This document shows positions 14,604-22,510 of a DNA stretch of 64,000 bases, one piece after another. A model generated the notes under the pieces. It saw nothing but the letters and a program-made list of their open reading frames with translations, searched no databases and was not told where the DNA came from. The DNA is from an uncultured Eubacteriales bacterium. Its GTDB lineage: Bacteria > Bacillota > Clostridia > Oscillospirales > CAG-382. Location of the stretch: positions 12,959 through 76,958 of the forward strand of contig CAKSOW010000010.1 of the NCBI GenBank assembly GCA_934479825.1. The letters run 5' to 3'. Within the stretch, counting starts at the first letter, position 1. Each line of letters opens with the position of its first letter. The position numbers and the translations under genes are program-made.

Positions 14604-16979
14604 ATGAAATCAAAATCGAAGAAAATTTTCGCGGCCGCCGCTGCCGGAACGCTTGCTTTAAGCGCTCTCACCCCGTGCACGCTTGCCGCTGAACCCGACG
14701 TTGAAGTAGAAGATCCGAGCGTTCTCGGCTCCGCCGATATTTCCCCGGCACAGCCTGAAAAGAAAACGACCGAACCCACGGCCGCCGATATGGAAAACTT
14801 GATCAAAACCGTCAAGCCCAAATTGGATATTCCCGAAACCTACACCGACTTTGACTGGAACTACTCTGCGCCGACCTATTATAACACTGCCTCCTGGCGC
14901 TTCACCTGGTCGGACAAAAACGGCGACGGCCGTGTGCGCGTGACCACCGACGAAAAGGGCAACATTGAGTCTTATTCGCTCGACCGCTATGACAGAGAAC
15001 GCGGTGTAAAACTGCCGCACTATTCCAAGGACTCCTTGTCGGAAACCGCCGAAAAGGCTCTCGCCAAGCTTTGTCCCGACGCGGCAGGATCCATGAAGCT
15101 TGTCGCCTCCTCGGCCAGCAGTTTCTATTCCAAGAGCTTTGTTTACAGCTTTGTCCGCTATGAAAACGATATCGTCGTTCCGGATGATACCGCTACGGTC
15201 TGGGTCGATTATCTCACCGGCGAAATGACCTCGCTTGATTGCAGTTTCCACTATGCACTGACCTTTGACAAGAATACCGCTGTCACTGCCGAAACGGCGA
15301 CGGAAGCATTGGTTTCCGAGCAGGAAATGCGGCTTTCCTACCGTCTGAAGTCGGAATACGATGCGGACGGCAACTTCACCGGCCGCACGGCGTATCTCGT
15401 CTACACCCCCGAAAAAAGCTATCTGTCCGTTGACGCGTCCGACGGTAAGGTTTATACCGAACGCAACACCTGGACGGTCGATAAAGAAGGCGGTACAGGC
15501 GGTTCGGTAAGCAATTCCAAATTCAACGAAGCAGCGGATTCTGCCTCGGAGTCCTCGGACTATGAACTTTCCGAGGAAGAGCTTGCCCAACTGGATGTGC
15601 TGAAAAATCTGATTACACGCGAAAAAGCCATCGATACGGTTCTGAAAAACGACGCGCTGTATATCGAACCGGACGCAACAGCGGTGGAGGCGCGTCTTTC
15701 CAAGAAAAATCACTGGTATACGCCGTATTACCGTCCCGACCGCAATACGGAAACCGAAACAGACGGCTATATCTGGAACATTTCCTTTTCTTCGCCCTAC
15801 CGTGAAGCCAAAGAGGAGGAGGGCTATTACCGCGCATACATGCATGCGACGGTAGACGCCCAGACCGGCCGGCTTCTCTCGTTTGAAACCAGCATTCCGG
15901 ACTATTCTTACTATGTAAACTCCCAGAGGACCGAAACCCTCCCGACGCTTGTCTATACGCAAGAACAGGCAGGTGAAATCTTCCGTGCGTTTGCCGAAAA
16001 GGAAATTCCGGATATCATGAAAAATACCCGTCTTTCGTCTGCAAACGGTATTGTTGCCATCAATTATGAAAAAGCGGCAAGCGACACTCTTCCGGACATT
16101 CCGGTCTACCGTGCGGCAAGTCTGTCGTATACCCGTGTCAACGAGGGCGTGGATTTCAACTATAACAGCGTAAACGGTGCGGTTGACCGCGTGACCGGCA
16201 AGGTAACGCGCTTTTCGTACAATTGGTATGACGATGTGACCTTTGAGTCGCCGTCGGACGCGATAACGCCCGAAGAAGCCTACCGCTCCATGCTCGAATC
16301 GGGTGAATTCGGCTTGAATTATGAGATCAATTCGGATTACACCTATAAACAGTATCTGGCTGACAGCAAGGCGGGGCTTGTCGATCTGAACGACTTGTAC
16401 GAGACAAAGACCTATACGCGGCTTGTCTGGTCGGATCACGGAAACGCCCCGCAATGCGTTTCGGCTTTAACCGGCAAGCGTCTCGATTATTCGGGTTTGC
16501 CTTATGAAGCGGAAACCAAACCTGCCTATACCGACCTTGACGGACATTGGGCCAAGAAAGATATCGAAACCATAACCGACCTCGGATTCCGCTTTGCGGA
16601 TGATACCGACAGCGCCTCTTTCAAGCCGGACGCGAAAATTACGGAAAAAGAATTTTTCGAGCTTCTCGGGTTCTTCGGAAAATCGCCGGTCGATTCCGTT
16701 CCGGACGAAGGCGCGTCGGACAAGGAAATCACACGGGTGCTTGCCGTGCGGTATATCATTGACGCGGCAGGCTATTATAAAGTAGCGGCTATGCCGGACA
16801 TCTTCATTACGGATTTTGCAGATAACAGCGATCTAAGCCGTGATGACGTCGGCTTTATCGCTATCGCGCGCGGTATGAAATTGGTCCAGGGCGACGCGTC
16901 GCTCTTCCGTCCGTATGAAAGCATGACGCGCGCCGAGGCTGTGACGCTTGCTGTAAATTTCTTGAAAGCGTCAGAATAA
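14604..16979 (+). CDS. Exported YcdB/PepSY-like protein with C-terminal SLH domains
   Basis: This is a 791-residue cell-surface protein. Residues 1-28 are a signal peptide (KKIFAAAAAGTLALSALTP, then an Ala-rich cleavage site). A long middle part (about 50-640) alternates strands with motifs such as KNGDGRVRVTTDEKGNIESY and TGEMTSLD, and again VDAQTGRLLSFE and DRVTGKVTRFSY, matching tandem YcdB/YcdC (PepSY-like) domains known in Firmicutes. The C-terminus holds two S-layer-homology units (DLDGHWAKKDIETI near 645 and ITDFADNSDLSRDDV with MTRAEAVTL near 780) that would anchor it to cell-wall polymer. It is preceded by GAAAGGACTG. The next gene, htrA, lies 135 bp downstream. PepSY-type domains often inhibit or modulate proteases, so a link to the HtrA protease is possible but unproven. 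Confidence 0.82.
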   Translation: MKSKSKKIFAAAAAGTLALSALTPCTLAAEPDVEVEDPSVLGSADISPAQPEKKTTEPTAADMENLIKTVKPKLDIPETYTDFDWNYSAPTYYNTASWRFTWSDKNGDGRVRVTTDEKGNIESYSLDRYDRERGVKLPHYSKDSLSETAEKALAKLCPDAAGSMKLVASSASSFYSKSFVYSFVRYENDIVVPDDTATVWVDYLTGEMTSLDCSFHYALTFDKNTAVTAETATEALVSEQEMRLSYRLKSEYDADGNFTGRTAYLVYTPEKSYLSVDASDGKVYTERNTWTVDKEGGTGGSVSNSKFNEAADSASESSDYELSEEELAQLDVLKNLITREKAIDTVLKNDALYIEPDATAVEARLSKKNHWYTPYYRPDRNTETETDGYIWNISFSSPYREAKEEEGYYRAYMHATVDAQTGRLLSFETSIPDYSYYVNSQRTETLPTLVYTQEQAGEIFRAFAEKEIPDIMKNTRLSSANGIVAINYEKAASDTLPDIPVYRAASLSYTRVNEGVDFNYNSVNGAVDRVTGKVTRFSYNWYDDVTFESPSDAITPEEAYRSMLESGEFGLNYEINSDYTYKQYLADSKAGLVDLNDLYETKTYTRLVWSDHGNAPQCVSALTGKRLDYSGLPYEAETKPAYTDLDGHWAKKDIETITDLGFRFADDTDSASFKPDAKITEKEFFELLGFFGKSPVDSVPDEGASDKEITRVLAVRYIIDAAGYYKVAAMPDIFITDFADNSDLSRDDVGFIAIARGMKLVQGDASLFRPYESMTRAEAVTLAVNFLKASE

Positions 16980-17114
16980 TTCACGAAAAAATCACATTCG
17001 GCACGACTGTATATCAGAATCGTCGGGTAAACTGTATGCGTAATCGGGAGAGAGCAAAAAACTTCCCGACAACAGATTTATCAATTATCAATTCTGACGA
17101 AAGGACGAATTTTT

Positions 17115-18710
17115 ATGAACAACGATTTTGAAAACAAAAACGATCTTGAAAAAGAAGTCGTGCCGAACCAAACCGAAAATACGGAAAAAGCGGTCGAACC
17201 CGAAAGGACCGAACCCGTGTCCGAACCGGCAAATGAACCGACCGCCGAAACGACGGCAGATGCCTGTCCTACGGTTTCGGAAAACCAGCCCGAAGCCGAA
17301 GAAACCCAACCGTCCGAGAGAGCGGCTGAATCGGCTGCCTCTGTCAGCACTCCGGAAATTTCCAATGTTTCCTACAATCCGCAAAGCAATACTTATTCGT
17401 ACAGCCGTCCCGATAACGGCGGCGAACAGGTAAACGGATGCGCCTGGAACAACACCGGCGCTCCGGTTCATGCAAAGCCGCAGAAAAGTGCGAAAAAGTC
17501 CTCCAAAGGCTTTAAGATCTTCACGGCAAGCATGTTGACCGTTTTCACAGTCTCGGCTGTGGCGATCGCATCGTTCATGGCGGCGGATTTCGTCAACGGT
17601 ACAAAGAAAGCGGACAACGTTGTCTCAAATGCAACGACCGAACCGCAGGGTTCTTCCGGAGCGACGACCTTGATCTCCACTTTCAAGGACGCCGAAAGCG
17701 GATTGACCAAGAGTCAGGTTGCAGCCAAATGCTCACCCAGCACGGTTGGTATCGTGGTCGAGGCGCAAACCTCCTCCGGTAACTACTACGGCTATTTCGG
17801 CAATTTCTATTCACAGCCGCAGATCACCCAAGGTACGGGTTCCGGCTTCATTTACAGTAAAGACGGATATATCATCACCAACCACCATGTTGTGGAGGGT
17901 GCAACCAAGATCACCGTATATCTGAGCGATGATACCCAAGTCGAAGCAACGCTTATCGGCTCGGATGAGCTTTCGGATATTGCCGTTATTAAAATCGATC
18001 CGACCGGTCTTGACCTTGTCCCGATGGAAATCGGCGATTCCGACCGCTTAGTCGTCGGCGACGAAGTTATTGCTATCGGATGCCCGGCCGGCATTCAGTT
18101 CCGCGGAACGGTGACTGACGGTATTATTTCGGCCATCAACCGCAATGTGCAGCTTTCCGAAAGCAGCGGCGCCGGCAAAAAGACCATGACGCTCTTACAG
18201 ACCAACGCCACCATCAACAAAGGCAATTCCGGCGGTCCGCTTATCAATTCCAACGGGCAGGTCATCGGTATCAATACGCTTAAACTGACTTCCGAATATG
18301 AGGGCATCGGTTTTTCGATTCCGATCAACGGCGCTCTCCCGATCATCAGCCAGTTGATTGAGTATGGCACCGTCAAGGAACGTCCTGAAAACGATTTTGT
18401 TTCGGGCGAAGGCGTTATCGGCATTTCTGCCTCCAACATTACGGTTTCCGAAGCGGAATATTATGATATTCCCCAAGGCGTGCTTGTCGTTCAGATCAAT
18501 AAAGACAGTGCGGCAGCCGCTGCCGGTCTCCGTCGCGGCGATATCATCACCGCCTATAACGGCACGGAAGTCAAAACCGTCACTGAATTAAATAACCTCA
18601 AAGCCAACAACAAAGCCGGCGATGAAGTTACCTTGAAAGTTTACCGCGATTCCGACGAAGATGATTCAAGCAAGACCTTTGAAATCACCTTTAAACTCGA
18701 CGTGGCATAA
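17115..18710 (+). CDS. htrA: HtrA/DegP-type membrane-anchored serine protease with PDZ domain
   Basis: This is an envelope quality-control protease of 531 residues. Residues 1-130 are a cytoplasmic, acidic, Glu/Pro/Thr-rich region. One membrane helix follows at about 137-160 (FTASMLTVFTVSAVAIASF). The trypsin-like domain has His258 in NHHVV, Asp288 in SDIAVIK and Ser372 in GNSGGP. The PDZ domain starts near residue 435 and contains the repeat-typical segment AAAAGLRRGDIITAYNGTEV. Size and order match Gram-positive HtrA/YkdA proteins. The ATG at 17115 follows GAAAGGACG. The upstream neighbour is an SLH/YcdB-like exported protein; a terminator follows at 18759. Confidence 0.95.
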   Translation: MNNDFENKNDLEKEVVPNQTENTEKAVEPERTEPVSEPANEPTAETTADACPTVSENQPEAEETQPSERAAESAASVSTPEISNVSYNPQSNTYSYSRPDNGGEQVNGCAWNNTGAPVHAKPQKSAKKSSKGFKIFTASMLTVFTVSAVAIASFMAADFVNGTKKADNVVSNATTEPQGSSGATTLISTFKDAESGLTKSQVAAKCSPSTVGIVVEAQTSSGNYYGYFGNFYSQPQITQGTGSGFIYSKDGYIITNHHVVEGATKITVYLSDDTQVEATLIGSDELSDIAVIKIDPTGLDLVPMEIGDSDRLVVGDEVIAIGCPAGIQFRGTVTDGIISAINRNVQLSESSGAGKKTMTLLQTNATINKGNSGGPLINSNGQVIGINTLKLTSEYEGIGFSIPINGALPIISQLIEYGTVKERPENDFVSGEGVIGISASNITVSEAEYYDIPQGVLVVQINKDSAAAAAGLRRGDIITAYNGTEVKTVTELNNLKANNKAGDEVTLKVYRDSDEDDSSKTFEITFKLDVA

Positions 18711-18758
18711 CCTATAAAACCGCAAGTGTTTTTCTCCTTTTAATAAATGTGGGTAGAG

Positions 18759-18786
18759 CCCCTCCGATGAAAGTCGGAGGGTTTTT
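18759..18786 (+). terminator. Rho-independent terminator after htrA
   Basis: The stem CCCTCCGA/TCGGAGGG with a 6-nt loop is followed by TTTTTAC. Confidence 0.88.
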
Positions 18787-18810
18787 ACTGTTTTATACCG
18801 AAAATCGTCA

Positions 18811-18839
18811 TTGACACACAGCTTTCCATGTAGTATAAT
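18811..18839 (+). promoter_or_regulatory. Consensus sigma-A promoter of the epimerase gene
   Basis: There is a perfect -35 TTGACA (18811-18816) and a perfect -10 TATAAT (18834-18839) with a 17-bp spacer, so strong constitutive expression is expected. Confidence 0.92.
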
Positions 18840-18878
18840 GCAGATATACTGGAAAATAACGGTAAAGGAGATATAACT

Positions 18879-19742
18879 ATGGCAGAAAAACGATATGTTC
18901 TGACAAACGAAACTTTGACGGTGACCGTGTCAAACATCGGCGCTCAGATCAAAAGCATTCAAAAGGACGGCCGTGAATACATGTGGAGCGGCGATCCGGC
19001 TGTATGGGACAGAACCGCACCGATCATGTTCCCAATCTGCGGCGGACTGCGTGACGATGCGTTTGTTTATGAAGATAAAAAATATTCGCTTACCAAGCAT
19101 GGGTTTGTACTGTTCCGGGAATTCGACTGTGAAGAGCATACCCAAGAGGTTCTTACGCTTGTGACACGCGACACACCGGACACAAGAGAAGTTTACCCGT
19201 TCCATTTTGAGTTTCGTGTGCGTTTTGAGCTTGATAAAGAAACGCTTCACGTCAGCTTCATCACCGACAACAAAGGCGAAAAGACCATGTATTATTCGCC
19301 CGGTGCGCACGAAGCGTATTCCTGCCCGGAGGGAATTGAAGAATACGATGTTGTGTTTGACAAAACCGAACCGTTAGTTCGCACGGTGTTGGACGGCAAC
19401 TTTTTGGAGCACAAGACCGAATCGGTTGAATCGGAGGCAAATGTATTGCACATGAAATATAGCCACATGAACAACGACTGTCTTGTATTTGCAGATTTAA
19501 AATCGCGCGGAGCAACGCTTGTCAAGCGCGACGGCAGTCGGAAAATCCATGTATCTTTCGACGATTTCCGCTATTTTGTGCTTTGGACGAAGAAAGGGGC
19601 GCCGTATCTGTGTTTAGAGCCGTGGAACGGCATTCCCGACCGTGTGGATGCGGACGGCGTTTTAGCGCACAAAGAGGGAATATTGTCGCTTGAACCCGGC
19701 CAAAGGCAGATTTTTGCGCATCATATTTCCATTTTGGCATAA
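18879..19742 (+). CDS. Aldose 1-epimerase (GalM) family protein
   Basis: This is a cytoplasmic galactose-mutarotase-fold protein of 287 residues that interconverts anomers of aldoses. The pattern fits the LacX/YphB-like branch: TNETLTVTVSNIGAQIKS, WDRTAPIMFPICGGLRDD, KHGFVLFREFD and SPGAHEAYSCP, with His residues in KHGF and GAHEAY at the expected catalytic places. CLEPWNGIPDR near the end is also typical. It has a consensus promoter and an AAAGGAG ribosome site. It is a single-gene unit ended by the hairpin at 19773 and followed by repeat B. The exact sugar is not deducible. Confidence 0.88.
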   Translation: MAEKRYVLTNETLTVTVSNIGAQIKSIQKDGREYMWSGDPAVWDRTAPIMFPICGGLRDDAFVYEDKKYSLTKHGFVLFREFDCEEHTQEVLTLVTRDTPDTREVYPFHFEFRVRFELDKETLHVSFITDNKGEKTMYYSPGAHEAYSCPEGIEEYDVVFDKTEPLVRTVLDGNFLEHKTESVESEANVLHMKYSHMNNDCLVFADLKSRGATLVKRDGSRKIHVSFDDFRYFVLWTKKGAPYLCLEPWNGIPDRVDADGVLAHKEGILSLEPGQRQIFAHHISILA

Positions 19743-19772
19743 AAAACAAGGGCAAACGGCCTTAGTGACTAC

Positions 19773-19808
19773 CCCCCCATTTCTTTTCAAGAAATGGGGG
19801 GTACTTTT
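19773..19808 (+). terminator. Terminator after the epimerase gene
   Basis: A 13-bp stem CCCCCCATTTCTT/AAGAAATGGGGGG has a 3-nt loop and is followed by TACTTTT. It marks the border between the gene and repeat element B. Confidence 0.8.
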
Positions 19809-19946
19809 ATATGGAAAGTACCAAAAAGGATGGTTTTTACGTTACTTTTCGCCTTTGCGAAAAGTAAGCAAAAGGACGTTTTTCTGTTACTTTTTGCGGC
19901 GTGCAAAAAGTAACCAAAAAGCACGCGGGACTCCGTCCTGCGACCT

Positions 19947-20060
19947 CGGTTCAAAATTCCGAGCGGTGGATTTTTGATTAAATCACAAGCTAAGTGCTAT
20001 CAAGAAATTTTTATGAAAATTTGCAACCTTGTGCCATACAACTCGGAGTATTTTGAACCG
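19947..20060 (+). other. Stem module of repeat B, TCCGAG type
   Basis: CGGTTCAAAAT plus TCCGAG (19947-19963) pairs with CTCGGA (20042-20047) and ATTTTGAACCG (20050-20060). It is equivalent to the right module of element A, with the same helix and a diverged loop. Confidence 0.72.
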
Positions 20061-20419
20061 GTGCGAAAGGGTAATTTTACTGCGTAAGGATTTGAGAGTT
20101 TTTAGAAAAGACAGGCTCTGATTTGGGTGGACAGTAGGTTATGTGTTTCAGGAAATGGGAGAGTTTGGTGGGAGGTTGTGTTTGAGAGAAAAGAAAAGCT
20201 TTGTGCGAGAGTGTAAAAATCCGATTTTCTGCATATTATGTAAACCGCAGAGTTACTCCAAACTTTCTACCAACTCACACTAATTTCCCCTCTCCGCCGC
20301 AACAAAGATACCGTGCAATCTCCCTTTTCATCGATTGCTTGCGGCGTCAAGCCCGCACTGCAACTTCGATTTTCCGTAAAACCCGATTCTGCGTTTGCAC
20401 TGCAATTGCCCTTTTCTAC

Positions 20420-20532
20420 CGGTTCAAAACATGGCCGTGCGTTGTGCGGCACTAACAAATCTTTGCAACCCTTTTTAATGCGCTGAACCTTTCAAATTTC
20501 ACCAATAATCCCACCGCACGGGTTTTGAACCG
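20420..20532 (-). other. Stem module of repeat B, CCGTGCG type
   Basis: CGGTTCAAAAC (20420-20430) and CCGTGCG (20435-20441) pair with CGCACGG (20515-20521) and GTTTTGAACCG (20522-20532). It is equivalent to the left module of element A, including the 4-base bulge. Confidence 0.72.
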
Positions 20533-20769
20533 AGGTCGCAGGGCGGAGTCCCGTCTGCTTTTGGTTACTTTTCGCAGAGGCGAAAAGTAACAGAAAAAAA
20601 CGTTCTCTTTTGTTGCTTTTCGCGAAACGAAAAGCGCTCTTTCCAGACTTTTCCGGAAAAAAACATCCCCCTTTTGATGACTTTTCGGGAAAAGTCACAC
20701 TCTCTGCCGGAGAATCTCTTTGCTTTTGCTTAATTTTCTGCGAAAATTTCTGGAAAACGGCGATTTTAT

Positions 20770-20798
20770 TTGACTTTTCCAACACATTGTGCTATAAT
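20770..20798 (+). promoter_or_regulatory. Sigma-A promoter of murI
   Basis: There is a -35 TTGACT (20770-20775) and a perfect -10 TATAAT (20793-20798) with a 17-bp spacer. It lies just outside repeat B and fixes the murI start downstream at 20883. Confidence 0.88.
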
Positions 20799-20882
20799 AG
20801 TGCATATATATTAAGATGTATACTATATTCTGGCATACATATCTTTTTCCGCTTTTTACCGGAAAATTCAAGAGGTATTTCC

Positions 20883-21725
20883 ATGCATATAAACGAGCTT
20901 CCCATCGGCGTTTTTGACAGCGGTCTCGGCGGCCTTTCCGCCGTGCGCGAGATCAAAAAAATACTGCCTTGTGAAGATATCCTGTATTTCGGTGACACCG
21001 GCCGCCTGCCTTATGGCACGCGTTCCCCCGAAATCATAAAAAAATACGCCTGCGACGACATGAATTTTCTCATGACCCATTCCGTCAAGGCGGTTCTTGT
21101 TGCCTGCGGAACAGTCAGTTCCACAGCCATTGACCTGTTGCGCGAAAACTTTGACGTTCCGATTTTCGGCGTTGTCGAACCGGCGTCCGAACGCGCGGCG
21201 TCCTTGTCCGCTTCCGGACGCATTGCCGTACTTGCCACCCCCTCCACCGTGCGCACAGGCGCCTTTGATAAAGCGATCGCCGCCATCCGTCCCGACGCGT
21301 CGGTACTCAGCGTCGGCTGTCCTATGTTTGTGCCGCTTGTGGAAAACGGCTATATCGCGCGCGACTGCGAAGTGACGCGCCTGATTGCCGCCGAATATGT
21401 CTCCAAGCTTGCCGCTTTCGACCCGGATGTCATCATTTTAGGCTGTACACACTATCCGCTTATCAAGGACATCCTTGCCGACGCCGCCTTTAAAGAGCTC
21501 GGCAAACCCGTAACGCTCATCGATTCCGGCAGTGCCGCGGCGGACGCTCTCAAAGAGCACCTGACCCATGCTTCGCTTTTGAGCCCCTCCCAGAGCGGCA
21601 AAGCCTCTTTCTTTGTCAGCGACCGTCCGTATGACTTTTCCAAGACAGCTTCGCTTTTTTTGGGCGAAAATGCGGAAAATGTCACACAGATCGACATCGA
21701 GCGCTATCTGTACACACGGCGTTAG
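20883..21725 (+). CDS. murI: Glutamate racemase
   Basis: MurI converts L- to D-glutamate for peptidoglycan. The protein has 280 residues from the ATG at 20883, preceded by AGAGGTA; a longer in-frame ORF begins upstream of the promoter and is rejected. Family motifs are GVFDSGLGGLSAV at the N-terminus, FGDTGRLPYG, the first catalytic Cys in VACGTVSS and the second in LGCTHYPL. The usual ACNT motif reads ACGT here, so a conserved Asn is replaced by Gly; both catalytic cysteines remain. It heads a plus-strand run with the DUF1934 gene 33 bp downstream. Confidence 0.95.
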   Translation: MHINELPIGVFDSGLGGLSAVREIKKILPCEDILYFGDTGRLPYGTRSPEIIKKYACDDMNFLMTHSVKAVLVACGTVSSTAIDLLRENFDVPIFGVVEPASERAASLSASGRIAVLATPSTVRTGAFDKAIAAIRPDASVLSVGCPMFVPLVENGYIARDCEVTRLIAAEYVSKLAAFDPDVIILGCTHYPLIKDILADAAFKELGKPVTLIDSGSAAADALKEHLTHASLLSPSQSGKASFFVSDRPYDFSKTASLFLGENAENVTQIDIERYLYTRR

Positions 21726-21758
21726 ACCGTGACACTCCCCTGAAAGGCCCTACCACCC

Positions 21759-22463
21759 ATGAGAATTTACAACAAACGCGATTTTGCGATAAAAATATCC
21801 GGCAATCACTATTTTGCCTGTGATTATGTTTTTTCCAACATATACGGCGAAAGCGTCTTTACCGATGAACCCGAACAGAACGCCTTTTTCGCCGGTCTTG
21901 CCGACTCGCCCGAATCAAACGGCCCCACCGGTCTCCCGGAGGCTTTTCCCTCCCAAGAAATTTCCGAAGAGATGCTCCGGGAAACACTTCCCGAAACCCC
22001 GTTTGACGCGCTTTCGACCTTGCCCGACTGTACCAAGAAAATCGAATATATGACCGAAGGCTCGGTTCTTGACCGTGAAACGCCCGAGCGCGACGGTCTT
22101 TACATACGCTACGGCAGTGACGAATTCCCCATGTGCGTGCACATCCGCGAGGACGGGAGCGTTTCGGTCAGCGGCGACGAGGCCGACACGGCAGAAATCG
22201 TTTTTGAGCAAGGCAAGCGGAGCTTTATCGCGCTGCCGGAAAATCTCTTTACGCAGGACACGCCGTTCGGCGGAATGTCCGCCTCCCCTGCCGACGCCTA
22301 TGAACGCCATGCGCCCATTCACCTGTGCGTTTCAACCGAAAAGATCGACAACCGTATGACGGCGCACGGCGGCAGTCTGTCGGTCAGTTACTCCATCGAG
22401 GTCAACGGCATGATTGCCGAGGTCTCCGATTTCACCATTACCGCCGACAGCATTCAGCATTAA
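21759..22463 (+). CDS. DUF1934 (YwiB-like) beta-barrel domain protein
   Basis: This is a 234-residue protein with no signal peptide. The C-terminal 125 or so residues follow the DUF1934 pattern: YIRYGSDEF, VHIREDGSVSVSG, a hydrophobic strand FIALPENLFTQDTPFG, and the closing strands LSVSYSIEVNGMIAEVSDF. YwiB-like proteins have a lipocalin-like barrel of unknown role and are often near cell-wall or translation genes. The N-terminal 110 residues are extra and acidic. The gene lies between murI and a ctpA-like gene in a tight run. The ribosome site is weak (GAAAGG, 13 nt upstream of the ATG). Confidence 0.75.
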   Translation: MRIYNKRDFAIKISGNHYFACDYVFSNIYGESVFTDEPEQNAFFAGLADSPESNGPTGLPEAFPSQEISEEMLRETLPETPFDALSTLPDCTKKIEYMTEGSVLDRETPERDGLYIRYGSDEFPMCVHIREDGSVSVSGDEADTAEIVFEQGKRSFIALPENLFTQDTPFGGMSASPADAYERHAPIHLCVSTEKIDNRMTAHGGSLSVSYSIEVNGMIAEVSDFTITADSIQH

Positions 22464-22510
22464 ACACGTATTCTGCCGTCTGCCGAAACAGACGGAGAAA
22501 GGATAGCAAA

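Larger units (their letters stand above)
19842..20635 (-). repeat. Repeat element B: inverted second copy of element A
   Basis: Read on the minus strand, this region aligns with element A over both end blocks (about 300 bp each), for example CACGGCCATGTTTTGAACC, AGTTGC followed by TTGACGCCGCA, ATCTTTGTTGCGGCGGA and, on the other side, ACCTACTGTCC and ATCCTTA-GCAGTAAAA. The middle is shorter and diverged. End hairpins are at 19842-19867, 19886-19914, 20564-20591 and 20615-20635. The terminal GC-rich hairpin differs from A's: both ends of B carry a GGGACTCCG-CCTGCGACCTCGG type sequence, while both ends of A carry AGAGGGTTGCGACCCTCT. No frame is conserved between the copies, so it is non-coding DNA or RNA. 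It separates the epimerase gene from the murI promoter. Confidence 0.85.

Noticed and set aside
14658..16454. A 598-codon open frame on the minus strand, antisense to the SLH/YcdB-like gene
   Set aside because: It lies wholly inside a convincing exported protein gene, is Ile/Arg/Gly-rich without any domain pattern, and has no ribosome site. It is an effect of codon use on the coding strand.
20610..20882. N-terminal extension of MurI starting at 20610
   Set aside because: It runs through repeat-border hairpins and the murI promoter. The protein family begins at the GVFDSGLGG region after 20883.
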